Shown: positions 51,054-61,833 of the stretch, piece after piece | How the letters are laid out: each line of letters starts with the position of its first letter | Numbering within the stretch: the first letter of the stretch is position 1 | Source of the DNA: Psychrobacter sp. APC 3281 | Lineage (GTDB): Bacteria > Pseudomonadota > Gammaproteobacteria > Pseudomonadales > Moraxellaceae | Assembly (NCBI RefSeq): GCF_030407815.1 | Contig: NZ_JASDCS010000011.1 | Span: 79,239 to 143,238 of the forward strand | Direction of reading: 5' to 3' | DNA length: 64,000 nucleotides | Position numbers and translations under genes: made by a program | The notes under the pieces: model-generated | The model's database searches: none | The model's input: the letters and a program-made list of their open reading frames with translations, nothing else | What the model was told of the DNA's origin: nothing

Positions 51054-52667
51054 ATGAAAAAAATTAGACTTGGAATCTTCGTAGAAGATGAAACATTAGC
51101 ATGGCACAAATTTATGCCATTAAAATCTCTAGTAGATGAAGGTATAGTTGAGGTTTGTATTGCTATCCAACGCAGTGCAGAACACCAATCTAACCCCCCT
51201 CATATATCCAAGATCATACCGTCTATCAATCAAAAGTTATTTTCTATTCTTTCTTACGCTAAAAAGACTACCAAGCGTTATTCTATTCATGATTTAGTTC
51301 CCAATGGAAAAATGCCTGTCGTTACATCAATACCAAGACAGGATAAATCCGATGATGAAATTGAAGACTCAGTGATTAAGAGACTGCAGGCAACAGATTT
51401 AGATTACCTATTGAGTATGGATTTTCGAAACTTAATAGGGAAAGCGCTAGGCGTTACGAAGCATGGCATTCTCTTACTTCATTATGGTGATGAAAGAATA
51501 CAGCGAGGCGAGCCTGCGTTGTATTGGCAATTTGCTGAACAATGGGAAAATAGCGTCGTGACACTGCAACTAGTGAGTAATGACCATGAGGTAGACAAAG
51601 TGGTAGGTAGAGGTTATGGCAGTTTGTTTTACTGGGACTATAATTTGACTGAGGATAAGTTAAAAGGAGTTGCAGCATCAATACTGTATTGGTACTTTCG
51701 TAAAAATAAAATTGGCGTCGAGAGTGGGAACTTTATTAATTTAATTAACGATCGCACACTTTATAAAACGCCTCCACAGTTAACGGCCATACGACATTTG
51801 CAGAGTTTTCTAAAAAATTACATGATAAAAAGATTTTATAAGAGTCTGTATCTAAACAACTGGAGTATTTTTATTGGTTCTATTGATCAGCCGATACAAA
51901 CATACACGGAGATACTACCTAAAAAGGGATGTTTTTGGGCCGATCCTTTTTATATTAAACACGACTCAAGACGTTACATATTTTTTGAAAGTTTGAACTA
52001 CAAAGAGAATATTGGTCGAATAGAGTGGATAGAGCTGAATGAAAGCCATCAAGTGATTAGTTCAGGACAAGCTGATTTGGGTATTAGCACACATTTAAGC
52101 TTTCCCAATGTATTCAAGTATGAAGATGCTGTCTATATGATTCCAGAGGCTGCAAAAACCAATTGTATTAACCTATTAAGAGCGACAGATTTTCCGCGTA
52201 AGTGGGAAAAAGTTCATGAGTTAGTTTCAGATGTTCAGGCAGTGGATAGCGCCGTGATTGAGCATAATGGATTATGGTATCTTTTTACAACTCACGGTTC
52301 AATTTCAGCATTTACTATGGATTTAGAGTTGTATATTTATACGTCTGACAAGCTGCAAGCAGATAATTGGACCATTCATCCCTCGGCGCCTCTAAAGATT
52401 GATGTGCGTGGATCGCGGTTAGCAGGCGCATTATTCCGAAAAAATAGTCAGCTCTTTCGTACTGCTCAGGATGGCACTCTTAGATACGGGCGTAGGGTGG
52501 CTTTATACCTAGTAGAGGAGTTGACACCGACCTCTTATAAAGAAACCTTTGTACGTTATATTGAACCGAATTGGGAGACTGATATTGATCGTCTCCATAC
52601 CTATAATATTTATAATGAAACAGTGGTACTGGATGTATCAAGGGATAAGTTGCGTTTTAGGGTATAG
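51054..52667 (+). CDS. two-domain transferase-like protein (formyltransferase-like + beta-propeller)
   Basis: About 537 residues from ATG 51054. The N-terminal half resembles formyltransferases (ITMKKIRLGIFVEDETLAWH, then LHYGDERIQRGEPALYWQF near 141-159). The C-terminal half from about residue 265 has repeats such as FWADPFYIKHDSRRYIFFE and LSFPNVFKYEDAVYMIPEAA, like the glucosamine inositolphosphorylceramide transferase/GH43-like five-bladed propeller. Such fusions are found in surface-polysaccharide gene sets. The start is uncertain: AAAAGGAG lies near TTG 50994, too close, and ATG 51054 lacks a good site. Flanked by yaaA copies. Confidence 0.7.
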   Translation: MKKIRLGIFVEDETLAWHKFMPLKSLVDEGIVEVCIAIQRSAEHQSNPPHISKIIPSINQKLFSILSYAKKTTKRYSIHDLVPNGKMPVVTSIPRQDKSDDEIEDSVIKRLQATDLDYLLSMDFRNLIGKALGVTKHGILLLHYGDERIQRGEPALYWQFAEQWENSVVTLQLVSNDHEVDKVVGRGYGSLFYWDYNLTEDKLKGVAASILYWYFRKNKIGVESGNFINLINDRTLYKTPPQLTAIRHLQSFLKNYMIKRFYKSLYLNNWSIFIGSIDQPIQTYTEILPKKGCFWADPFYIKHDSRRYIFFESLNYKENIGRIEWIELNESHQVISSGQADLGISTHLSFPNVFKYEDAVYMIPEAAKTNCINLLRATDFPRKWEKVHELVSDVQAVDSAVIEHNGLWYLFTTHGSISAFTMDLELYIYTSDKLQADNWTIHPSAPLKIDVRGSRLAGALFRKNSQLFRTAQDGTLRYGRRVALYLVEELTPTSYKETFVRYIEPNWETDIDRLHTYNIYNETVVLDVSRDKLRFRV

Positions 52668-52694
52668 GTACTAAAACATTTAATGGTTGGAGAA

Positions 52695-52736
52695 TAAAAA
52701 ACCCATCATAAGTTTCGACTTATGATGGGTTTTTTA
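52695..52736. terminator. bidirectional intrinsic terminator (transferase/yaaA)
   Basis: AACCCATCATAAG and CTTATGATGGGTT pair around a 6-nt loop, flanked by As and Ts. It lies between the transferase-like gene and convergent yaaA. Confidence 0.92.
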
Positions 52737-52761
52737 TAATTGTGACTCGTATTATATCAAG

Positions 52762-53574
52762 CTACTGACCCGCCGCATTTCGTCTAAACGTCCACGTCTT
52801 ATTATCAGATGCGTCTTCACAATAGTAATATCCTGCCAAATCAAACTGCTTTAGCTGTTCAGCATTGGTCAGCTTATTATCTGCTGCATATTTCACCATT
52901 AAACCACGGGCTTTTTTGGCGTAAAAGCTAATCACTTTATATTGACCATTTTTTTCGTCTTCAAACCGTGGTGTAATGATGTCTGCCTTCAGTGCTTTTT
53001 TCTTTACCGCCTTAAAGTATTCATTAGAAGCCAAATTAACCAATGTTTTGTCATCGCTGTCAGCCATACACGCATTGATAACGTTAGTGACTTCCTCACC
53101 CCAAAACTCATAAAGATTGTCACCGCGCTCATTTTTTAGCTTGGTACCCATTTCTAAGCGATATGGCTGGATAAGATCAAGCGGCTTTAGTACTCCATAC
53201 AGTCCAGACAAAATGCCTAAGTGCTCATTGATATAAGTAGCGGTATCTTTGTCCATATGATACATATCAAGTCCAGTATAGACATCACCATCGAACAAAT
53301 AGCCTGCAGGCTTGGCGGCATTATCAGAGTCATCGTTGGTAAATGGTTGCTCTTCACTCCAATGCCATTGTTGATTGCGCGTAGCATTAAGCTGAGCCAA
53401 ATCGTCAGATATACTCATCAGCTCTTGTAGGTCAACAGGCTCTTTTGACTTTAATACTTTCATCAATTCTTGTGAGCGTTCGATTAGCTCGGGCTGACTA
53501 TAATAGTTACCTAAATTTAGTGGTATAGCATCTGTTTCGTTCAGGGATTTGGCAGGGGAGAGCAAAAAATACAT
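52762..53574 (-). CDS. yaaA: peroxide stress protein YaaA (UPF0246/DUF328)
   Basis: YaaA limits free iron and protects DNA during peroxide stress in E. coli. The 270 residues begin MYFLLSPAKSLNETDAIPLN and include VNLASNEYFKAVKKKALKAD and KKARGLMVKYAADNKLTNAE, typical of the family. AAGGA lies 5 nt before the ATG. Two partial copies of its 3' end lie downstream at 50586-50795 and about 46910-46990, marking this gene's end as an insertion hotspot. Confidence 0.95.
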   Translation of the reverse strand: MYFLLSPAKSLNETDAIPLNLGNYYSQPELIERSQELMKVLKSKEPVDLQELMSISDDLAQLNATRNQQWHWSEEQPFTNDDSDNAAKPAGYLFDGDVYTGLDMYHMDKDTATYINEHLGILSGLYGVLKPLDLIQPYRLEMGTKLKNERGDNLYEFWGEEVTNVINACMADSDDKTLVNLASNEYFKAVKKKALKADIITPRFEDEKNGQYKVISFYAKKARGLMVKYAADNKLTNAEQLKQFDLAGYYYCEDASDNKTWTFRRNAAGQ

Positions 53575-54071
53575 GGTTATTCCTTATTATAATGAATCGA
53601 TGACGGGTTTTTTCGAGTGTCAAGTATTCTTATTATACGGTATGCATGGGTGGAACTTGACTTAACCTTGCTTATTTTGTGTTTATTGACGTTATATTTT
53701 TAATAAAAAAACAGATCTAGAATTAGGAGATAAATGGAGGTAGGCCTGTATCTATAAGGGTTAAGCGTTTTTCGGAAAAATAAAAGGCTTTAATATACCA
53801 ACAAAAAGTATGCCAATGGTGTAAATACCTAAATTTTTATTTTACTTGTGGGTCATCATTAGACAATGAAACTTGACGAACGATATCTCTATAATAAAAA
53901 GGCATGATGGTAAAGTAGCTATCATTTATTAAATTGATAACCTTTGGTCGCTGTAATGGATTAATCATGATCAAAGGGTTTTGTCCCCTGTGCTTTTTAG
54001 ATGTGCGTTGAGGGTATTAAAGGTAGTCGTGAGACGTAAATATAGTCATTGGACGTAAGTAAGGAAACGGT
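53575..54071. other. 497-bp spacer between yaaA and pntAA
   Basis: A consensus TATAAT at 53890-53895 lacks a good -35 at 16-18 nt and could be part of the pntAA promoter. GACGTAA occurs twice near 54040 (before pntAA) with a 14-nt gap, possibly an activator site. I see no gene. Confidence 0.4.
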
Positions 54072-55223
54072 ATGAAAATCGGTGTAATCAGTGCAGATAT
54101 CACGAGCGAGAGCCGTGTAGCCATAACCCCAGACGCAGTCAAAAAATTGCGTAAACTTGGGTTTGAAGTCGTCATTCAGTCAGGTGCAGGCCAAGCAGCA
54201 TACTATGCTGATGAGTTGTATCAGGCTGCGGGTGCCGACATTGCCAGTAGTCGTACCGAGGTGATTACCCAGTCTAAGATTATTACCACCGTCAATGACC
54301 TACCAGCGGAAGCCACTGAAAGCTTATCGTCTGGTCAGATCGTCATTGGCATGCTCGACCCATATCGCAACACTCAGCTTGATACTTATGCAGCCAAAGG
54401 CGCGACAGTCTTTGCGATGGAGTTGCTGCCTCGTACACTGTCACGTGCACAAAATATGGATGTATTGTCATCACAAGCCAACCTTGCTGGTTATAAAGCC
54501 GTATTGCTCGCGGCCAATGAGTATTCGCGTCCTTTCCCAATGTTTATGACGTCGGCAGGTACGGTTAAGCCAGCCAAAGTGGTTATCTTAGGTGTTGGTG
54601 TTGCAGGTCTACAAGCGATTGCGACAGCAAAGCGTTTGGGTGCAGTGGTAGAAGCCAGTGACCTACGTCCGACCGCTCGCGAGCAAGTGGAATCACTCGG
54701 TGGTAAATGGCTTGATGTGCCGATGAGTGCAGAGGAGGCTGAAACAGCTAAGTCTACCGGTGGTTATGCGTGGACACCATCGGAGCAATATGTCAAAGAT
54801 CAAGCGGCTGTCGTAGATAAAGCGCTCAGCAACGCTGACATCGTTATTACCACGGCGCAGATTCCTGGCCGTAATGCTCCGCGTCTGGTACATGGCGCAA
54901 CGCTTGCCAAAATGAAGGCAGGTTCTGTACTGATCGATATGGCGGCCGGTACTGGTGGTAACGTCGAAGGCAGTGTGCCTAACGAAACCATCACCACAGA
55001 CAACGGCGTACGTATCGTTGGTGCCGCCAATATCCCATCTATGCTAGCCGCACAGTCTTCAGATTTGTATGCCAATAACCTTGTTAACTTTATTACGACA
55101 TTGATTGCACCTGCTGGCGATGATGCATCGGCTAGCTTGGCACTTAACTTAGACATGGAAGACGAGATTCAGGGCGCACTGGCAGTGACACATGACAGTC
55201 AGGTACGACTGGCCAAACGCTAG
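54072..55223 (+). CDS. pntAA: NAD(P) transhydrogenase alpha subunit, part 1 (domain I)
   Basis: The proton-translocating transhydrogenase uses the proton gradient to reduce NADP+ with NADH. PntAA is the soluble NAD(H)-binding domain. The 383 residues begin MKIGVISADITSESRVAITP and contain the Rossmann motif VILGVGVAGLQAIATAKRLG and SVLIDMAAGTGGNVEGS. The alpha chain is split into two genes, as in Rhodospirillum, rather than fused as in E. coli. Confidence 0.95.
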   Translation: MKIGVISADITSESRVAITPDAVKKLRKLGFEVVIQSGAGQAAYYADELYQAAGADIASSRTEVITQSKIITTVNDLPAEATESLSSGQIVIGMLDPYRNTQLDTYAAKGATVFAMELLPRTLSRAQNMDVLSSQANLAGYKAVLLAANEYSRPFPMFMTSAGTVKPAKVVILGVGVAGLQAIATAKRLGAVVEASDLRPTAREQVESLGGKWLDVPMSAEEAETAKSTGGYAWTPSEQYVKDQAAVVDKALSNADIVITTAQIPGRNAPRLVHGATLAKMKAGSVLIDMAAGTGGNVEGSVPNETITTDNGVRIVGAANIPSMLAAQSSDLYANNLVNFITTLIAPAGDDASASLALNLDMEDEIQGALAVTHDSQVRLAKR

Positions 55224-55296
55224 TTTGAACAGTCTATTACCACATATTTTGTCACTACACATTTGCCAGTAATGAATAAATTTTTAGGAGGATTAG

Positions 55297-55677
55297 ATGA
55301 TTGCCACTATTTTAGCTGCAGCGCCAGCCGGTGCGGCCATGAGTAGCACACCATTTGTAGCGATTTTCACTGTATTTGTGCTCGCTATCTTTGTCGGATA
55401 CTACGTGGTTTGGGGCGTTACCCCTGCATTACATACGCCATTGATGGCAGTAACCAACGCTTTATCAAGTATCGTCATCGTGGGTGCGATGCTACAGACC
55501 GTCACGATTGATGGTTCAATGTTTACACCGACCAGTTTGCTTGGTGCCTTTGCGGTATTTTTAGCCAGCATCAATATCTTTGGTGGCTTTGCCGTGACCG
55601 AGCGTATGCTTGCGATGTTCAAACCGAAAGTGAAAAAAGCACCAGTCGCAACCACTGATGCCGGAGGTGATGCATGA
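55297..55677 (+). CDS. pntAB: NAD(P) transhydrogenase alpha subunit, part 2 (membrane part)
   Basis: The 126 residues contain about four membrane segments, including AIFTVFVLAIFVGYYVVWGV and VTNALSSIVIVGAMLQTV. They correspond to the C-terminal membrane helices of PntA. AGGAGG precedes the ATG. It overlaps pntB by four bases (ATGA), so translation is coupled. Confidence 0.93.
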   Translation: MIATILAAAPAGAAMSSTPFVAIFTVFVLAIFVGYYVVWGVTPALHTPLMAVTNALSSIVIVGAMLQTVTIDGSMFTPTSLLGAFAVFLASINIFGGFAVTERMLAMFKPKVKKAPVATTDAGGDA

Positions 55678-57074
55678 ATGATTTCTCAGCAATGATTGCA
55701 GCAAATGCAGATTGGTTCTATCTAGTCGGCGCTATCCTCTTTGTCTTAACGTTACGTGGTTTGTCTAGCCCAAAGACCGCGATTCGTGGTAACCGTTTTG
55801 GTATGGCAGCGATGGCGATTGCCGTTGTGACAACCTTCTTTTTAGCAGAAGGCCCTGTGCTTTGGTTGATCATCGGTGCGATGGTGTTGGGTGCCCTCGT
55901 TGGTATGTGGAAAGCGAAAACAGTCGCGATGACGCAAATGCCAGAAACGGTTGCTTTGATGCATTCATTCGTCGGTTTAGCAGCGGTTGCGATTGCACTT
56001 GCGACGGTATTACACACTGAACAGCAGCATGGTGCCGTTGCTCGCATCGAGCTATTTATCGGTTGCTTCATCGGTGCAATTACGTTCTCAGCCTCGGTCT
56101 TTGCCTTTGGTAAATTGGCAGCGAAAAGCTGGGCGAAAACATTGGTTGGTGGCTGGGTAAAACCGGTTCAAGCGTTACTATTTATTGCGATGATTGGTTT
56201 CGGTGGGGTGTATTTCGTCACTGATTCATTGCCAGCATTTTATGCGATGGCAGTGATTGCGGTTATCTTTGGCTGGATGTGGATTGCGCCAATCGGTGGC
56301 GGTGATATGCCGGTAGTCGTATCACTACTGAACTCATTCTCAGGTTGGGCAGCAGCAGGTATTGGTTTCACCCTTGGCAACTCGATGCTGATTATCGCAG
56401 GTTCGCTAGTCGGTTCATCAGGTGCGATCTTGTCTTATATCATGTGTAAAGCCATGAACCGCTCACTACTTAATGTCTTGTTTGGTGGGATGGGTACATC
56501 AGCCGTTGCAGCAGGCGGCGATGATGGGGCACCGAAGAACTACAAAGCAGGCTCAGCAGAAGACGCAGGATTTCTCATGTCTAATGCTAGTAGCGTGGTC
56601 ATTGTACCAGGTTATGGTATGGCACAGGGCCGCGCACAGAATGCAGTAAAAGAGCTATATGAGCTATTAAAAGAAGAAGGTGTTAACGTTCGCTTTGCTA
56701 TCCATCCCGTTGCGGGTCGTATGCCAGGCCATATGAACGTACTATTGGCTGAAGCTGATGTCCCTTATGATGATATTTTAGAAATGGACGAGATCAACTC
56801 AGACTTTGCGAGTACAGATGTGGTCTTGGTTATCGGCGCAAACGACGTTGTGAACCCATCTGCGAAAGATGATCCTACTTCGCCAATCTTCGGTATGCCG
56901 ATTCTAGAAGTCAGCAAAGCGCAGACGGTCATGGTCATCAAGCGTTCAATGAGTACTGGTTATGCAGGTCTGGATAACAGCTTATTCTACATGGACAAAA
57001 CCATGATGATCTTTGGCGATGCCAAGAAAATGGTAGAAGAAATGGTACGTACTATCAATGGCGGCGGTCATTAA
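55674..57074 (+). CDS. pntB: NAD(P) transhydrogenase beta subunit
   Basis: PntB has about nine membrane helices and a C-terminal NADP(H)-binding domain III. The 466 residues include MPVVVSLLNSFSGWAAAGIG, VPGYGMAQGRAQNAVKEL and GANDVVNPSAKDDPTSPIFG, all diagnostic. With PntAA and PntAB it forms the complete enzyme, supplying NADPH. A terminator follows. Confidence 0.97.
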   Translation: MNDFSAMIAANADWFYLVGAILFVLTLRGLSSPKTAIRGNRFGMAAMAIAVVTTFFLAEGPVLWLIIGAMVLGALVGMWKAKTVAMTQMPETVALMHSFVGLAAVAIALATVLHTEQQHGAVARIELFIGCFIGAITFSASVFAFGKLAAKSWAKTLVGGWVKPVQALLFIAMIGFGGVYFVTDSLPAFYAMAVIAVIFGWMWIAPIGGGDMPVVVSLLNSFSGWAAAGIGFTLGNSMLIIAGSLVGSSGAILSYIMCKAMNRSLLNVLFGGMGTSAVAAGGDDGAPKNYKAGSAEDAGFLMSNASSVVIVPGYGMAQGRAQNAVKELYELLKEEGVNVRFAIHPVAGRMPGHMNVLLAEADVPYDDILEMDEINSDFASTDVVLVIGANDVVNPSAKDDPTSPIFGMPILEVSKAQTVMVIKRSMSTGYAGLDNSLFYMDKTMMIFGDAKKMVEEMVRTINGGGH

Positions 57075-57129
57075 TCTCTAAGCTATGTTTTTAACCATGA
57101 TTATTTACAGATAAGTTTTAGATAAAGAA

Positions 57130-57151
57130 AGTCACTGAGGTGGCTTTTTTT
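57130..57151 (+). terminator. intrinsic terminator after pntB
   Basis: AGTCAC (57130-57135) pairs with GTGGCT (57140-57145) with one G:T pair around TGAG, followed by seven Ts. It is short but well placed 56 bp after the pntB stop. The rest of the 277-bp gap to the thioesterase gene holds no gene. Confidence 0.7.
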
Positions 57152-57351
57152 GCGTTAAAGTGGGCGGCATTTATGAGCCGACTATAGACTGAGGTTTTTC
57201 CAATTACGGTCAGTTTTTAATGATAACAATATCAATTGAGCCTTGTGTACTCAGTATACGGTTTGCGCTTGATTAACTTTTTAGCCAATTTGAACTGCTT
57301 CAACGATAGACAATCACCAATTATAAATACGATGAAATAAGAGAAAGATTT

Positions 57352-57888
57352 ATGAATATGCTACTGCGTTTTTTTATTATGGTTAGTTTACTTAAACAAC
57401 AGCTCAAGCATCAATCGACGAGTGAGACTATCAGTCTAGAGACATTGACTGCACCGACCGTCCGCCATTATCGAGTTTTGCCACATGATATGGGATTTCG
57501 CGATCATTTACCCAATTATCGTTATTTATCATTTATTGAGCTCAACGTCACGCGCTGGGTAAAGGCGTGCTGTCACGAAAAAGGTATTAAGTCACTGAAT
57601 TGGGTGATTGCCATGCAAGAGATGATTTATCTCAAGCAAATTAAATTTTTGGATAAAATGACGCTTAGCAGTGTAGTCGCAGGATGGGATCATAAATATG
57701 TGTATTTTGAGCATCGGTTTTTTGTCAAAAATCAGCTGATGGGCGTTGGTATGACCAAGTTTGTTTTTACAGATGACAAAGGTATGCGCACACCAGAAGT
57801 ATTAGATATGATGGGTGAGCAATTGACGGATACCATTAACACATGGAATGAGCATCAAGTCGCGGTAAAATCGACTAAGTCAGTCTAA
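57352..57888 (+). CDS. thioesterase-like hot-dog fold protein
   Basis: The 178 residues begin with a hydrophobic helix (MNMLLRFFIMVSLL) and continue with a 4HBT-like domain: YRVLPHDMGFRDHLPNYRYL with FIELNVTRWVKA, and VAGWDHKYVYFEHRFFVKNQ. The Asp in the usual catalytic position appears in the DMGFRDH segment. These proteins hydrolyse acyl-CoA or act in acyl exchange; substrate unknown. The N-terminal helix may anchor it to the membrane. Confidence 0.75.
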   Translation: MNMLLRFFIMVSLLKQQLKHQSTSETISLETLTAPTVRHYRVLPHDMGFRDHLPNYRYLSFIELNVTRWVKACCHEKGIKSLNWVIAMQEMIYLKQIKFLDKMTLSSVVAGWDHKYVYFEHRFFVKNQLMGVGMTKFVFTDDKGMRTPEVLDMMGEQLTDTINTWNEHQVAVKSTKSV

Positions 57889-58064
57889 GCCACATCGCAA
57901 AACAGTATTGAAACCCAGTATTGAAAAATAGCATCGTAAAATAACTTGGCTATAATCATTTGCTGAATTTTGGTAGGATAGAGCCCATCAAGTCGTCAGT
58001 ATTAGGACGATGGCATCGCTTTTAAGACGATGATTCTCAAAACGACTAAAAATAAGGTACCGTT

Positions 58065-58274
58065 ATGACACCACAAAAATTAAAATGGACAGACAGCTTA
58101 GATATCGCGATTGAGCTTTACGAGAAGTTTCCAGAAACAGATCCGCAGTATATTCGTTTTACTGATTTGCATCGCTGGGTAACTGAGCTTGAAGGCTTTG
58201 ATGATGATCCACAAAAATCAAATGAAGGCATCTTAGAAGCCATTCAAATGAACTGGATTGATGAAGCAGATTAA
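58065..58274 (+). CDS. iscX: Fe-S cluster assembly adaptor IscX
   Basis: IscX binds IscS and iron and tunes cluster assembly. The 69-residue acidic protein matches its fold: [40 protein letters not shown] and [18 protein letters not shown] lies 7 nt before the ATG. In many genomes it ends the isc operon; here it stands alone with no isc neighbours in the window. Confidence 0.92.
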   Translation: MTPQKLKWTDSLDIAIELYEKFPETDPQYIRFTDLHRWVTELEGFDDDPQKSNEGILEAIQMNWIDEAD

Positions 58275-58339
58275 TCGATTTGATCTGTCAGTATTGCTAC
58301 AAACAGAAAACTAAATAAACAGATAGAAAAGGCCGCATC

Positions 58340-58843
58340 ATGACATCACAAATTAAAGAGCTACCAGAAGCGATCGCTTGTCGCGGTATCAGCGTTCGTA
58401 CCACCAATAACGCTGAGATAAGCCATGACACTGCCAAACTTGGTAGATTATGGCAGAAGTTTTATCAAAATCACGCGGGTGAACTCCCTGAGGGTGAAGA
58501 CATTTATGGTGTCTATCACAACTACGAAAGCGATGATCTGGCAGGGGCGTTTGACGTTGTGGCCAGTTGGAAAGTAGCCAGCGAGCAAGATGCACAATCA
58601 GAAAGCGATAGTGTGGCCAATGCTAGTAACGTAGTGACGGTTGATATTCCTGCAGGAAAGTACTTGGTATTTTCTGAAGAAGGTTATATGCCTAACACTG
58701 TGATGAATGCATGGGAAAGTGCTTGGGAATATTTCAATGCACCCGATTGCGAGCATACCCGGACGTTTAATGTAGACTTTGAGCATTATATCGGTGGTAA
58801 CTTAGAATACGGTCAAGTTGATGTCTATATTGGGATTGAGTAG
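58340..58843 (+). CDS. GyrI-like/effector-binding domain protein
   Basis: The 167 residues look like the AraC effector-binding (GyrI-like) fold: a first half with LGRLWQKFYQNHAGELPEGE and IYGVYHNYESDDLAGAFDVV, and a second half with DIPAGKYLVFSEEGYMP and DFEHYIGGNLEYGQVDVYIG. Family members bind small cationic compounds or gyrase. No DNA-binding domain is present. It is 65 bp after iscX and may share its transcript. Confidence 0.8.
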   Translation: MTSQIKELPEAIACRGISVRTTNNAEISHDTAKLGRLWQKFYQNHAGELPEGEDIYGVYHNYESDDLAGAFDVVASWKVASEQDAQSESDSVANASNVVTVDIPAGKYLVFSEEGYMPNTVMNAWESAWEYFNAPDCEHTRTFNVDFEHYIGGNLEYGQVDVYIGIE

Positions 58844-58911
58844 AATTTTTATACCAGTGAAACATTGAAACCTTAGTAATATTAAATCTTAGCTATTAAT
58901 TTGGAGTAATA

Positions 58912-59574
58912 ATGAGTCAATTAGATCCAAACTCTAAGGATAGATTAGTTAGTGTTGCTAAAGCAGTAGCAGGTACAATTCCGTATGTAGGAACTCTAAT
59001 TTCAGAAATTCTTGATAACGTCGTGCCAAACCTGAGGTTTGAACGTATAGTAGTGTTTCTTCAAGAACTTGACTCTAAAGTATCTCAAGTTGATGAAAAG
59101 CTTGAGTGTTTTAAAGTAAACTTAGCTAGTGAAGAAGGGGTAGACTTACTAGAAGAAGGCATGCTACAAGCATCTCGTTCAATAAGTCGTGAACGTAAAG
59201 AAAGACTTGCGTCTATACTTGAAAAATCTTTAAGTAGAGAAAATCTAAAGTACGAAGAATCAAGAAAAATACTTAATATTTTTAGAGAACTAACTGATCC
59301 TGAAATAATATGGTTGATATATTACTCTCTTGAACCAAGATTGGGTAAAGGTCCACACTCTGATTGGGTTGAAAAGCATCCAGATGTTCTGAAGCCAATA
59401 TCTAAAACTATTACTGGATTGAACGAAGAGTTAGAGAATGAGCAACTAGAAAAAGCTGCTTTACAAGATAGTTATAAAGAGACATTATTACGCTTTGGAC
59501 TAGTTGAAGCTAGCAAACGCACTACTCATATGACAACTCTAGGTAAAATGGTTGTAGAGTATATTAAAGGTTAG
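58912..59574 (+). CDS. uncharacterised helical protein, possibly acquired
   Basis: The 220 residues are predominantly helical. An N-terminal amphipathic or membrane-active-looking stretch (AVAGTIPYVGTLISEIL, about 18-34) is followed by a coiled-coil-like LQELDSKVSQVDEKLECFK and a C-terminal winged-helix-like region. I do not recognise a named family; the N-terminal glycine-proline pattern recalls hypothetical proteins in accessory regions. GGAG lies 6 nt before the ATG. AT-richer codon use than its neighbours. Confidence 0.6.
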   Translation: MSQLDPNSKDRLVSVAKAVAGTIPYVGTLISEILDNVVPNLRFERIVVFLQELDSKVSQVDEKLECFKVNLASEEGVDLLEEGMLQASRSISRERKERLASILEKSLSRENLKYEESRKILNIFRELTDPEIIWLIYYSLEPRLGKGPHSDWVEKHPDVLKPISKTITGLNEELENEQLEKAALQDSYKETLLRFGLVEASKRTTHMTTLGKMVVEYIKG

Positions 59575-59603
59575 AGCTATCTTTTATTATATTTATTAAT
59601 AAT

Positions 59604-59638
59604 AAAAAAGCGCCATTCATATAGAGTGGCGCTTTTTT
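59604..59638. terminator. bidirectional intrinsic terminator
   Basis: GCGCCATTC and GAGTGGCGC pair (one G:T) around ATATA, flanked by six As and six Ts, between the helical protein gene and convergent dapE. Confidence 0.9.
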
Positions 59639-59656
59639 AATGTGTAGAGATTGAGC

Positions 59657-61692
<2,036 letters not shown>

Positions 61693-61833
61693 TTCATCTC
61701 ATTATTATCAATCAGCTGTCAATATACCGTCATTCAATGCGTTTTTATTGAAAGCACTTACTAAAACCACATTATCTTTTACTCTGCCTATGCTACCATA
61801 GATGCAATTTTTCTTATTTAAACTTTTGAGATT

